From: Noviherbaspirillum pedocola | GTDB taxonomy: Bacteria; Pseudomonadota; Gammaproteobacteria; Burkholderiales; Burkholderiaceae_D | DNA length: 64,000 bases | Direction of reading: 5' to 3' | Assembly (NCBI RefSeq): GCF_016632335.1 | Contig: NZ_JAEPBG010000006.1 | Location: 248,001 to 312,000 of the forward strand | Part shown: in pieces, positions 49,896 to 58,938 of the stretch | Numbering within the stretch: the first letter of the stretch is position 1 | Layout: every line of letters starts with the position of its first letter | Notes under the pieces: model-generated | What the model saw: only the letters and a program-made list of their open reading frames with translations | The model's database searches: none | Told to the model about the DNA's origin: nothing | Position numbers and translations under genes: made by a program

Positions 49896-50489
49896 CTATC
49901 TAAGCATGCGGTCCTGCGCCGATTGCCGTGAGACCACATACAGCGGCGCGTTTGCAGACGGCATGAACATGGCCAAGCGGAATTCCCCATTCGCATCAAC
50001 ATAGCCCACGCGCACCGAATGCTGCTGGCCGCGTGCGCGCATGAAGGCGGCAGTAGCGCGCCCTTCGCAGGATTGCTCGGGAACGGCCGCGGAAAGTTGC
50101 CGGCCAAGGCGCTCGGATTCCCAGACGTTGTTCTGGCGCAGGTAGCGGAATAGTTCGACCTGTCCCGGCGCTTCCCGAGGGTCGCGCACCGCCAGATCCG
50201 GCTGGGCATAGCCGCCGATCCACGCGCACTGCCCCGGCATCTCGATGAAGAACACGCGCTTGAATACCCGGTCGATCTCGCCGTTGCGACTTGCCGTCAG
50301 CGTGGCGGTGTACGCATGCACGCCGGAGGTAGTCATTCCGACCTCATGGCAATCGGATGCCTCGAAGTGCAGCTCGCCGCAGCCATGCGTTACCCCGCTG
50401 CCGACGGCGCCGTGTCCGGAGACGCTGCCACCTTGGCGGCTGAAGAAGCGCAGCATTTTTGCGCGGAATTCGCAGGGGCGGTTTTGCAT
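49896..50489 (-). CDS. Unknown 197-residue protein
   Basis: Starts MQNRPCEFRAKMLRFFSRQG at 50489; a longer frame upstream is less credible. It contains several strand-forming segments (VHAYTATLTASRNGEIDRVF, FRLAMFMPSANAPLYVVS) and four cysteines. Together with the HNH-like gene it forms a two-gene operon. Function unknown. Confidence 0.5.
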   Translation of the reverse strand: MQNRPCEFRAKMLRFFSRQGGSVSGHGAVGSGVTHGCGELHFEASDCHEVGMTTSGVHAYTATLTASRNGEIDRVFKRVFFIEMPGQCAWIGGYAQPDLAVRDPREAPGQVELFRYLRQNNVWESERLGRQLSAAVPEQSCEGRATAAFMRARGQQHSVRVGYVDANGEFRLAMFMPSANAPLYVVSRQSAQDRMLR

Positions 50490-50769
50490 GTCTGACACCA
50501 ATCGAAGTCCGCGCTTGAGCGTTTTACACGCCGGCTCGCGCCGCGCACGGGATGGCATCGATTATTGAGCAGCAGGCATCCACCGGATTTTCGAATGGAC
50601 GCAAGTTTTTCGCGGATTTCGCGAATACCGAAGGCGGCCATGAGTTGGGACACGCCTTTGCAACTGTCGCCGGAAAAACTACGCGGTCGGATCAAATCAA
50701 GATCGGCGCGGCGATACAGATATAAGATAGGCAACTTTAGCGTCCCTCACTGTCCACCGGAGACGAACC

Positions 50770-51672
50770 ATGGATCGCACGGTCAAGCACTGGAAAGACG
50801 TACCGAAGCTGCACAAACTGCCCCTTCTTGCGATTAACGTGAAGAACGACACGCAAGAGCGTCTGGATAAGAACGAGCCGCTTTTCAAGCAGGGCAAGGC
50901 TGGGGATTGGCATCTGCCGGCGGAGGTGATCGCCTCCCCGAAGGATACGTTCGTCATGCTTTTCTACGGAGTCAGGCTGCGCGACAAGCTGAAGGAAAAC
51001 CGCAGCATCATCTATGTCGGAAAGATCACACGGATCAAGGAATGCGAATCCGCGGGAAGACGGCCGCGCTACGTCATCTCCATCGAAAAGCCCTGGCAGA
51101 AAGTCGCGATGACGGATGTGAATTTCAAACAGTTCATGGAGGGCTTCGTCTTCAGCCCGCAAAGCGCCACGCACTGGATCGACGGCAGGCTCGCCTCGTC
51201 GGTGCCGCAACTGCGCGGCGCGGAAGTAAGGCAAATGGCGCGCGAGGGACAAGCAAGCGTAGAAGCAGTTGTGCTGCGACGCATGGGCCATCACCAGTAC
51301 GCCCGAGAGGTCAAGGATAAGTGGGACAATCGCTGTGCGTTGACCGGCGCTGATTCCGGCCACTTGCTGGAAGCAGCGCATCTCATCCCATGGGATCACT
51401 CCGGCAGTGGCGACAATGTCAACGCCAACAATGGGTTGTGCTTGTGCTCCCATTTGCACAGGATGCTCGACAGATTTCAGATAGCCTTCGATGGCAACGG
51501 CCGCCTGCACATGGACCGTCGACTCAGCACAGAGACGCGTGATGTGCTGCTCGCCTCCGGTCATATCAAGCTGCGCGAAACGAATCACCAAGCGGAGCTG
51601 CGGAAATTTTTGGACAAGCACTTTGCCAATGCGAAGCTGGAGAACCCGGATCTTCGCCTTGTGCGCCGCTAA
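50770..51672 (+). CDS. HNH_2-family endonuclease
   Basis: A 300-residue protein. The N-terminal ~150 residues form an unrecognised, strand-rich domain (WHLPAEVIASPKDTFVMLFY). The C-terminal part contains CALTGADSGHLLEAAHLIPW and LCLCSHLHRMLDRFQIAF, the Pfam HNH_2 pattern with conserved His, Asp/Asn and His. Similar proteins occur in restriction and defence loci. A possible promoter (GATACAGATATAAGAT) lies just upstream. Substrate is unknown. Confidence 0.72.
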   Translation: MDRTVKHWKDVPKLHKLPLLAINVKNDTQERLDKNEPLFKQGKAGDWHLPAEVIASPKDTFVMLFYGVRLRDKLKENRSIIYVGKITRIKECESAGRRPRYVISIEKPWQKVAMTDVNFKQFMEGFVFSPQSATHWIDGRLASSVPQLRGAEVRQMAREGQASVEAVVLRRMGHHQYAREVKDKWDNRCALTGADSGHLLEAAHLIPWDHSGSGDNVNANNGLCLCSHLHRMLDRFQIAFDGNGRLHMDRRLSTETRDVLLASGHIKLRETNHQAELRKFLDKHFANAKLENPDLRLVRR

Positions 51673-51913
51673 GCAAGTACTTGAACCTTCCCGCCGACCG
51701 TTGCTATGCCCGCCACACCCGCAGATGCGGTACAAGGGTGTTCCGTCAATCCGAACATTTGCGCCGACCGTCCGGGGCACATGCAAATTTTTTCCCTTTT
51801 TCTTCCCTGAACACGCCAAAGATTGTATTTTCGCTATGCGGTTTTGAGTTTTAAAATCGCTACGCTGTTATGTCGCCACGCGGCATCCCTATACATAATT
51901 TTTGGAGAATCAT

Positions 51914-54304
51914 GTGTTCGATCTTTCGAAGCATCGCTACGGCTCCATCCTTTCCAAACTCACCCACCGCACATCCGTCTTCGCCGCTGCGCTTGCATTG
52001 ACCGCCTGCCATGGGGGTGGGGATGGCAGCGGCAGCACCATCCCTGCCGTTGCGGCAGATACTGCACACCAATTCAAGGTGACCCGCACCACGGAAGGCA
52101 TGGCGCAGATCACGGCGCCGAACCTCGCCGCAGCCTCAGCAGGCCTCGGCTACTCGTACGCGCAGGACAACTTCTGCCTGCTGCAGGATTACCTCCTGAC
52201 CGTCAACGGAGAACGCTCGAAGTACCTGGGTCCTACTGCCACGGTACTTACCCAAGTCGCGCACGTGCAGACCAAGAACCTCGAGAGTGACTTCTTCTAC
52301 AAGTTTTATGTGGACGCGGCCAGCGCTGACGCGCTGTATGCGAAGGTCGACCAGGCATCCACGGACATGATTGCCGGCTATGTCGCCGGCGTGAACCGCT
52401 ATTTTCAGGAGACGGGTGCGGACAAGGTTGACGCGACCTGCCGCGGAAAGCCGTGGCTGCGTGCCATGACCCTGACCGACATGCACAAGGTGCTGGTCGA
52501 CAAGGCGATTTTGTCCAGCGGCGCGAACTTCATCGAGCCTATCGCCGGCGCACAGCCGCCTGCCGCGGCTACTGCGGCGCTGGCAACGAAGATCAAGCTG
52601 GCTGGCGCAACGCCGGCATCCCTTGGCCTGCCGCCGCCGCCGATCGCCAGCAACGGCTGGGCGTTCGGGCGCGACAAGGTCGAAGGCGGCGGCGCTGTGC
52701 TGATGGGTAATCCTCATTTCCCGTGGGTAACGACGAACCGTTTCTTTGAGGCGCGCATGACCGTTCCCGGTCTTTACGACGTCACCGGCGTGGCGCTGGG
52801 CGGCCTGCCGATCATGAGCATTGGCTACAACAAGTCCTTCTCCTGGTCGCACACGATCTCCACCGGCAAGCGCTTCACGCTTTACGAGCTGGCGCTGAAG
52901 TCGGGCGATCCCCGCACCTATATCGTCGACGGCGTCGAAAAGCCGATGACTCCGGTCGATGTACCGGTCGACGTGCTCAGCAACGGCGCGGTGACGACGC
53001 AGACCCGGCGCCTGTACAAGACCGATTTCGGCGCGATGCTGGTCATTCCGACTGCCGGCCTGTCCTGGTCCGCGACCCGCGCCTATGCGCTGTCCGATGT
53101 GAACCTGACCAATAACCGCTTCCTGCCGACGTGGCTAAAGCTCGGACAGGCCACCACGGTGCGCGAGGCACAATCCGTCCTATCGCAGACCCTTGGCATT
53201 CCGTGGGTGAACACCATTGCGGCCGATTCCACCGGCGAGGTGCTATACGCGGACATCACGCCGGTACCGAACATCGACACGCCGGACCTGACGCGTTGCG
53301 CGCCATCGCCGCAGGCGGCTGCTCTGCTCAATATCGCGGGTCTGGTAGTGCTCAATGGCTCGACGGCGCAGTGCAAATGGACAGTCGATCCGACCACGCC
53401 GGTGCCGGGCGTGATCCCGGCCTCGAAGCTGGCCTCGGCGGTGCGCACCGATTTCGTCTCCAACGAAAACGACAGCTACTGGCTTGCGAACCCGGCTATC
53501 ACCTGGCCGACCTTCTCGCCAATGCTCGGTCCGGTGAATGTGGCCCAGCGCCCGCGCACCCGTGCCGCGCTTACCACGTTTCAGCGCCGCTTCGCCGGCA
53601 CCGACGGCTTGCCGGGAAATCTGATGAGTGCGGACAAGCTGCAGACGATCTGGTACCGCAACGAGAACTACATGTCCAGCATCGTGCTCGACGACTTGCT
53701 TGCGCTGTGCGCGTCGAACCCGACGGTCACGCTTGCCAGCGGCACCACGGTTTCGACCGCTGCTGCCTGCACAGCGCTGTCGGCATGGGACAGGCGCAGC
53801 AATCAGGAGTCCAAGGGCGCGCATGTCTTCCGCGAGTTCTGGCGCAGCGCTAGCACCGTCGCGAACGTGTACGCGGTGCCGTTCTCGGCAAGCGATCCTG
53901 TCAATACGCCGCGTGGCCTGAACACGGGAGACGCGACAGCGAAGGCTGCGATACTGCAGGCGTTCGGCAAGGCGATCGACACCTTCCAGACCGCCGGTGT
54001 CGCGATGGATGCGACGCTTGGATCGATACAGTATGTGACGGTCAACGGCCAGCAAATTCCCTACAGCGCAGGTGAGGAATTCGAAGGAACACCCAACAAA
54101 CAGGAGTCCTACGGCTTCGTCAACGGCCACTACGAGCCGCTGCTAGGTAGCAGCTATGTGCAGTTCGTCAATCTCGCCCCGTCCGGCACCACGGTTCAGG
54201 GCATCCTTACCTATTCACAGAGCACCGATCCGTCCTCGCCGTACTTCGGCAACCAGGTAAAGACCTACTCGGCCAAGCAACTTTACACACTGCCTACGCC
54301 GTAG
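51914..54304 (+). CDS. Penicillin/AHL acylase family lipoprotein (Ntn hydrolase)
   Basis: A 796-residue protein from a GTG at 51914, where GGAG precedes it; a TTG four codons upstream is less likely. A lipoprotein signal (ALTACHGGG) leads into an alpha subunit (GYSYAQDNFCLLQDYLLTVN typical of the family) and the beta subunit beginning at Ser246 in IASNGWAFG, the autocatalytic nucleophile. The layout matches aculeacin/AHL acylases such as PvdQ/QuiP. An acyl-homoserine-lactone or amide substrate is inferred from the family only. Confidence 0.8.
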   Translation: MFDLSKHRYGSILSKLTHRTSVFAAALALTACHGGGDGSGSTIPAVAADTAHQFKVTRTTEGMAQITAPNLAAASAGLGYSYAQDNFCLLQDYLLTVNGERSKYLGPTATVLTQVAHVQTKNLESDFFYKFYVDAASADALYAKVDQASTDMIAGYVAGVNRYFQETGADKVDATCRGKPWLRAMTLTDMHKVLVDKAILSSGANFIEPIAGAQPPAAATAALATKIKLAGATPASLGLPPPPIASNGWAFGRDKVEGGGAVLMGNPHFPWVTTNRFFEARMTVPGLYDVTGVALGGLPIMSIGYNKSFSWSHTISTGKRFTLYELALKSGDPRTYIVDGVEKPMTPVDVPVDVLSNGAVTTQTRRLYKTDFGAMLVIPTAGLSWSATRAYALSDVNLTNNRFLPTWLKLGQATTVREAQSVLSQTLGIPWVNTIAADSTGEVLYADITPVPNIDTPDLTRCAPSPQAAALLNIAGLVVLNGSTAQCKWTVDPTTPVPGVIPASKLASAVRTDFVSNENDSYWLANPAITWPTFSPMLGPVNVAQRPRTRAALTTFQRRFAGTDGLPGNLMSADKLQTIWYRNENYMSSIVLDDLLALCASNPTVTLASGTTVSTAAACTALSAWDRRSNQESKGAHVFREFWRSASTVANVYAVPFSASDPVNTPRGLNTGDATAKAAILQAFGKAIDTFQTAGVAMDATLGSIQYVTVNGQQIPYSAGEEFEGTPNKQESYGFVNGHYEPLLGSSYVQFVNLAPSGTTVQGILTYSQSTDPSSPYFGNQVKTYSAKQLYTLPTP

Positions 54305-54410
54305 TCCTGCCGGAAATGCGCCGCGCGCCGCGGTGTCCAATGGCCGGCGCTGTCCAATGCCGTTGGACGGTATCGCCGGCTGGACGAAGCTGCTTGTGAC
54401 TTCATCAGGC

Positions 54411-54448
54411 AAAAAAAATGCGCCCCTCCCGAATTCGGAAGGGGCGCA
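54411..54448 (-). terminator. Rho-independent terminator downstream of 54477
   Basis: TGCGCCCCTTCCGAATTCGG-type stem (54419-54448) followed on the minus strand by an eight-base T run (54418-54411). It ends the minus-strand gene 54477-54803. Confidence 0.8.
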
Positions 54449-54476
54449 GTCGTTTTGCAGGTCGCACTTGCCTATC

Positions 54477-54803
54477 TCATGCAGTCGGCGTGGCGAACTT
54501 GACCAGCTTTTCATGCAGCTGCGCGAACTGTGTGCAGATCTGCGCAGGCGGTGTTTGCTTGACCGTAGGGCGGCTTGCCGGCGACTGCTGGAATTCCCAG
54601 TGGACGTCGACGTGCACATGGCCGCATTTCTTGTCGCAGATTGCTTCGCGCCGCCACGTCTGCCCTGCCCCGCCTTCCGGCGAAAAGATCAGCGCAACGT
54701 GACGCCAGTCGCGGTCGTCGGAAACAACGATCAGCTCGTACGGCGCCGGCCCGGTTGACTGCGCGGCGGGTTGAAGCTGCTGCGGTTTGGTGATGGCGTT
54801 CAT
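54477..54803 (-). CDS. Unknown 108-residue protein
   Basis: Starts MNAITKPQQLQPAAQSTGPA at 54803 after GGAG. It contains DDRDWRHVALIFSPEGGAGQ, a Cys/His stretch (CDKKCGHVHVDVHW) that could bind zinc, and a helical end. A terminator follows directly. It leads the minus-strand set of unknown genes 54-58.8 kb. Confidence 0.5.
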   Translation of the reverse strand: MNAITKPQQLQPAAQSTGPAPYELIVVSDDRDWRHVALIFSPEGGAGQTWRREAICDKKCGHVHVDVHWEFQQSPASRPTVKQTPPAQICTQFAQLHEKLVKFATPTA

Positions 54804-54856
54804 TTTGTAGGCTCCAAAGAAAAACGCGGCATCACGGCCGCGTCTCATGAAAATTG

Positions 54857-54880
54857 AAAAGCCCCGGGGATCCGGGGCTT
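54857..54880 (-). terminator. Hairpin terminator downstream of 54920
   Basis: AGCCCCGG and CCGGGGCT pair over a short loop, followed by CTTTTC on the minus strand. It lies between the stop of gene 54920-55219 and the next gene. Confidence 0.6.
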
Positions 54881-54919
54881 GTGGGGATTGAGGTTTGCCG
54901 CGCTTGGCGGCGGGAATGG

Positions 54920-55219
54920 CTATACGTAGACGAACTGGCATTTGGCCGGTGTGACGGCCAGAATCGCGGCCACGATAGCGTCCCACGTTACCTTTCGGCT
55001 CGGCTTGGCGACGGTGACTTTCATGCGCCATTGCATGCAGCCCTGGGCTTCCCAGTCGATGAATTCGGGAGGCGTGGTTTGCACTTCACAGTGCCCGACT
55101 TTTTCAAGCGTGGCGCGCAGCGTCTTGATGCGTCCGTCGAGATGGAGCAGCAGCCCATCCTTGTCCAGCGGCAGGCGCCGCGAGTCGGCAATGTGCATCA
55201 TGGTCAGAACGCGAGGCAT
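54920..55219 (-). CDS. Unknown 99-residue protein
   Basis: MPRVLTMMHIADSRRLPLDK begins a small protein with strand-helix alternation (GRIKTLRATLEKVGHCEVQT, WRMKVTVAKPSRKVTWDAI). It is bracketed by terminators, so it is a separate transcription unit. Not recognised. Confidence 0.5.
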   Translation of the reverse strand: MPRVLTMMHIADSRRLPLDKDGLLLHLDGRIKTLRATLEKVGHCEVQTTPPEFIDWEAQGCMQWRMKVTVAKPSRKVTWDAIVAAILAVTPAKCQFVYV

Positions 55220-55375
55220 GTTCGGTTACTCCTTTTGCTAGGTACGGCAGCTGGCAACAGCGCGCTATTCTGCGGACTCCACGCGCGCCGGTGCCGGCAA
55301 TTGCATCGGTATTTTTTGCCGCATTACACTGGCGAATGGCGGTGACACCCCGCCAAGCATGCCGCCCGGTGAGCG

Positions 55376-55768
55376 CTACGCGGCTTCGGCAAGCCGCAAT
55401 TCGCGCGCCGGACAAACGACTTCCTCGACGTACCGAATGCGCAGGGCTGTGCGCTCCTCTTGCGGCAGGGATCGAAAATGCGCCAGCGCATGCGGGCCCG
55501 GAAAAACGTAATCCGCGACAGTCTGGGCTTCCAGGTACAGGAAGTCCGTCAAGCCATAGATGATTTCTCCCGCAGCACGCGCCTTGGCAATCTCCTCGCC
55601 CCGCACACGCTCGGCGACGTCGCGCTTTTCAAAATACTGGGTTTCGAAACCGTCGTCGTAGACTTCGATCGGAACGCCGTTGGAAAGCGCGGCCTCGATG
55701 CGCGTACGGACCAGGCGGTAGCGGATACCGGGGATGCGGTGAAAGTAGGTTTGCACGACGAAATTCAT
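55376..55768 (-). CDS. Unknown 130-residue protein
   Basis: MNFVVQTYFHRIPGIRYRLV starts a mixed alpha/beta protein with a central acidic helix (DDGFETQYFEKRDVAERVRG) and a helix-rich end (RIRYVEEVVCPARELRLAEA). It lies 32 bp downstream of the first paralog gene (55801), on the same strand, and is probably co-transcribed. Not recognised. Confidence 0.5.
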   Translation of the reverse strand: MNFVVQTYFHRIPGIRYRLVRTRIEAALSNGVPIEVYDDGFETQYFEKRDVAERVRGEEIAKARAAGEIIYGLTDFLYLEAQTVADYVFPGPHALAHFRSLPQEERTALRIRYVEEVVCPARELRLAEAA

Positions 55769-55800
55769 GGGGACTCCTTTCGGTTGATCGGGGCCACCGC

Positions 55801-56169
55801 TTATGCTTCGTCGACCTGGACGCGGTCGACCAGCACCTTGTCGTAGCTGACGATGGCGGCATCGAGCGCCTGGCTGCAGCCGACGTACTCGACGCCGTGC
55901 TTGCGCAGCAGTTCGAGCAGCGTTTCATCGGCAAAGCCATCGTGGGAATCGAGGTCGCCGATGTTCAGGTCGCAGCAGCTGAAATCCCACACGTCGCGGC
56001 CCTTATCGGTACTGGCAACCCACTCGGTCACCGCAGCCTTCAGGGCTTCGACGGCGTCGGAAGGCTGTTTTTCGGTGCGAAGGCGCAGCATGCAAAGGTT
56101 TTCAACCTCGCCTTGGCCATTGCGCAGGAATACGAGCGTCAGAACGGAATCGTTGGTCGGGGAATGCAT
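55801..56169 (-). CDS. Paralog 1 of an undescribed ~110-residue domain family
   Basis: A 122-residue protein starting MHSPTNDSVLTLVFLRNGQG at 56169. It shares with 56374-57300 and 57313-57774 the pattern: hydrophobic strand, cysteine/leucine strand (CMLRLRTE), AAVTEWVASTDKGRDVW, IGDLDSHDGFADETLLELL, KHGVEYVGC and KVLVDRV. The three are tandem copies. Function unknown. Confidence 0.7.
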   Translation of the reverse strand: MHSPTNDSVLTLVFLRNGQGEVENLCMLRLRTEKQPSDAVEALKAAVTEWVASTDKGRDVWDFSCCDLNIGDLDSHDGFADETLLELLRKHGVEYVGCSQALDAAIVSYDKVLVDRVQVDEA

Positions 56170-56373
56170 GGTCGGTCCTTGTCGGAAGCGGCAGGGTTGC
56201 TGCCGCATGGTGGATGCGCTGCCCATAGTGGCCACAGCGGTGTCTTTCCGTGCCGCGTCGCGGCTGGGGAAATCGACTGGACTGCATTCCGATGCCGGCG
56301 GCATGAAAACACAGGTGCGAAAGGAAAGCGGGGCGCAGACGCGCCCCGCGAGGTAGTCGGAGATGGAGTGATG

Positions 56374-57300
56374 TCAGGTGGTGAGCGAACTGCCCGTCCT
56401 CACCGCTTTGGCGATGATTTCTGCTTGCAGCCGCGCCACAGAGGCCAAGTCGGTGCCGGCAAGCTCGAAATCCCAGTCCACGGGCGTATAGGCGCGCAAC
56501 GCGACGCATCCGGTGTCGGTCGCATCGGCGCAGGCCACGGTCAGCTCGGCTGCGGGATAGCGCTGCTGCACGATGTCGAGTTCTCGTGCAAATTCTGCAA
56601 GCACCTTCTGGAACAGTTCGGAGGGCCAGTAGTGGCCGCCGTTGCGAAGGTCAATCGCCGCCCTGGCATTGCCTCTCCAGTGGGGCAGCGCGATTTCGTG
56701 CATCACGCCCAGCGTGCTTCCGTACCCGGCAAGGTAGGACATGCCAGCCACAGGGCCGAGGAAGCGGCGCGGATCGTTCGACTTCGGCGCGGCCGCGTCG
56801 GGAAACATCTCGCGCAGGTACAGCGCCACATCGAAGCCTTCGACGAAGAAGGTGCGGTCACTGTTCCAGCGGCCCTCTGTATCGGTCAGGCGCACCGGCC
56901 GCGCAATCTGGGCGGTGACGATAGGCGCCTGCATCGGCATCGCATCAGGGTCGTGCACCACGAAGGTGTCCTCGAAGGAATAGGCGGCATCGTGTGCAAC
57001 GGGCTCGCAGCGAATGAACTCCACGCCGCTGGTATGCAGCGCGGCGACAAGTGCCGCATCGCTGAAGGCGTCGTGTGCGACAAGTTCGCCGATCGTCACG
57101 TTGCCAAGCGCTGCTTCCCATACGCGGCGCCCGCAAGGCGTGGTGGCAACCCAGCTCGTGACCGCAGACCTGATTGCCTTGAAGGCTACATCGTGTCCAT
57201 GTGCGGTGCGAACGACCAGCAGCACAATGCCGCGAACCTCCGTGCGCTCGATGCGGCAGAAGGCCAGCGTAAGCACAGGCTTGGTGATGGTGTTTTTCAT
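56374..57300 (-). CDS. Paralog 2 with long C-terminal extension
   Basis: A 308-residue protein whose first ~115 residues carry the shared pattern (SAVTSWVATTPCGRRVW, IGELVAHDAFSDAALVAAL, TSGVEFIRC, DTFVVHDPD). The remaining ~190 residues (HYWPSELFQKVLAEFARELD and PVDWDFELAGTDLASVARLQ) are an added domain with no recognised motif. It follows 57313-57774 by 12 bp. Function unknown. Confidence 0.65.
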   Translation of the reverse strand: MKNTITKPVLTLAFCRIERTEVRGIVLLVVRTAHGHDVAFKAIRSAVTSWVATTPCGRRVWEAALGNVTIGELVAHDAFSDAALVAALHTSGVEFIRCEPVAHDAAYSFEDTFVVHDPDAMPMQAPIVTAQIARPVRLTDTEGRWNSDRTFFVEGFDVALYLREMFPDAAAPKSNDPRRFLGPVAGMSYLAGYGSTLGVMHEIALPHWRGNARAAIDLRNGGHYWPSELFQKVLAEFARELDIVQQRYPAAELTVACADATDTGCVALRAYTPVDWDFELAGTDLASVARLQAEIIAKAVRTGSSLTT

Positions 57301-57312
57301 GGTTCCTCCGCG

Positions 57313-57774
57313 TTATGCAGGTACGGCAAAGGCGTCCGCGTCGGTCCATGGAAGATTCACGCGCGCCGCGGTGGCCTGGCGAAGACGCGCCGGCATGGTA
57401 GGCGCTGGCAGTTGGACCTTCTCGGGGTCCACCAGCACGCGATCGATCGCGATGTTCGGCTCGTCGTAGGTACCGTGGCAGGCTTCGAAGTCGATGCCGT
57501 GATTGCGCATGCAGGCGCGCAGCAGGGCATCGTCAAACACGTCCGTTGCAGCCAGGTCGGAGATGAAGATCGCGCCGCCGCATTCCTGCCACAGCGCGCG
57601 GCCCTCTTCGGTGCTGGCAATCCATTCGGTGAGCGCGGCAGACAATGCGCGGGTGGTCTCTTCCATGCTGGCCAGTTCGGTGCGCACAATCAGCAGACAG
57701 CTTCTGGCGACATTCCGGCTGCCCTGCTCGGTGAAGACGATGAACATCGTCGGCTTTTGTTCGGTGGGTTTCAT
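57313..57774 (-). CDS. Paralog 3 of the tandem domain family
   Basis: A 153-residue protein starting MKPTEQKPTMFIVFTEQGSR at 57774. It carries ALTEWIASTEEGRALW, ISDLAATDVFDDALLRACM, NHGIDFEAC and DRVLVDPEKV, the same block order as its two neighbours. Its C-terminus differs. It lies directly upstream of paralog 2, so all three probably share a transcript. Confidence 0.7.
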   Translation of the reverse strand: MKPTEQKPTMFIVFTEQGSRNVARSCLLIVRTELASMEETTRALSAALTEWIASTEEGRALWQECGGAIFISDLAATDVFDDALLRACMRNHGIDFEACHGTYDEPNIAIDRVLVDPEKVQLPAPTMPARLRQATAARVNLPWTDADAFAVPA

Positions 57775-58109
57775 GACCGGTGCTCCTTTCTGGTGCCGGG
57801 AGTGCCGCACATGGCGGGCATCGGCAACGATTGGGAAAGGGTCAACGCGCAGGCTGCGCAATCGACCGGATTCGATTTCTGCCGGGACCGGCAGGAAAAG
57901 AAACCGAGCGGGGGGCTCGCTGATGCAGTCGCGCATGGGCGAGCCGGTGTGTGGAGGTCAGACAGGTGATTCTGCCGCGTGGCGACGATTCGAGCATAGT
58001 CCACTCCACCGTTGATTTCAAGAAAATATCCCGTAAAACCCGACTGGCCGACTGCTCCGTTTTCTACGCAACGCGGCATGGTGCCAAGCCGCACCTGTTC
58101 TTCATTCGC

Positions 58110-58241
58110 CTACGACCGGAGCGCGCCCACGGCCGACTGCGGCGGCTGTCCGGTGGCGATCCAGCGCACCAGGTCCGGCCCGATCTCGTACGCAAAGAAA
58201 AGGACCGTCGCCAGCACGCCGAACGCAAGCATGGATCGCAT
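58110..58241 (-). CDS. Very small single-helix membrane protein
   Basis: A 43-residue protein, MRSMLAFGVLATVLFFAYEI and so on, with one hydrophobic helix (about 4-20) and a GAGGA ribosome site. It lies 13 bp after the stop of 58255-58770. Short but with a credible start and composition; likely a small membrane accessory protein. Confidence 0.45.
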   Translation of the reverse strand: MRSMLAFGVLATVLFFAYEIGPDLVRWIATGQPPQSAVGALRS

Positions 58242-58254
58242 GGCGAGTCCTCGA

Positions 58255-58770
58255 TCAGCCTGCGGCTGGCGGCGCAGGATCCTGCGCGCCGGTATCCTTC
58301 GGCGGGCAGGCGTTCTTGCCACCGATGCCCAGGCGCTTGCAGAGCGCGCCGTAGAGCTGCGCGCCCGGCGAGCGGGACAGCACTTCCCGCTGCAGTTCAT
58401 ACGCATGCAGGTTGCGCAGTAGCTCGCGCTGCTGCTCGATCTCCCGCCGGTGCATCGCGAGCTCGTCCTGCAGATGCGCGATGGTCTGCTGGTTTTTCAG
58501 GTGATTGTTGACCAGTTCGCCGACCAGGCTGTTGGCGCCCGAGTCCATGGCCACTTCGATGTTTTCGGTGGTGATGCCGCGCATGGCGCGAATGCAGGCG
58601 GTAAGGCGGCGTGCATTCGCGCTGCGAATCGTCGCGTCACCGAACAGCACGCCGATCTGCACGCCGGCGCTGTTGTACAGATATTCGCCATCGCTGCGCC
58701 ATTCGCCGGTAGTGACATCGCTGGGCGGCGCCGGGAGCGGATGTAGGGCGGGTTGGTTCTGATGCGTCAT
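58255..58770 (-). CDS. Unknown 171-residue protein with coiled coil
   Basis: N-terminus proline-rich (HPLPAPPSDVTTGEW), then SAGVQIGVLFGDATIRSANA and a helical coiled-coil stretch (TIAHLQDELAMHRREIEQQR). The C-terminus contains a cysteine and proline-rich tail. A similar domain occurs in unknown island or phage proteins, but I cannot name it. It precedes the 43-residue gene. Confidence 0.5.
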   Translation of the reverse strand: MTHQNQPALHPLPAPPSDVTTGEWRSDGEYLYNSAGVQIGVLFGDATIRSANARRLTACIRAMRGITTENIEVAMDSGANSLVGELVNNHLKNQQTIAHLQDELAMHRREIEQQRELLRNLHAYELQREVLSRSPGAQLYGALCKRLGIGGKNACPPKDTGAQDPAPPAAG

Positions 58771-58879
58771 CGCTTTCCTCGCAGTTTCACGAAGGAAATT
58801 GTATTCCGCGGTTCAGTTGCTGCGGCTGGCGAAACGCGCTGTAAAAGCGGCGGTACTTGCGCGGCGCTTTTGAAATGCA

Positions 58880-58907
58880 AACGGCGGAACCGACAGGCTC
58901 CGCCGTT
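58880..58907 (-). terminator. Terminator-like hairpin downstream of the chemoreceptor
   Basis: AACGGCGGA and TCCGCCGTT form a strong stem with a ten-base loop. The T run on the minus strand is weak. It follows the stop of the chemoreceptor gene at 58939 and probably ends the cheW-receptor transcript. Confidence 0.5.
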
Positions 58908-58938
58908 CCCGTTACAGCACTACCGGCGCGGCTGTCGC

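Noticed and set aside
55897-57969. Plus-strand open frame of about 690 codons
   Set aside because: It spans three minus-strand genes with good starts and a shared domain; it has no recognisable domain and shadow composition.
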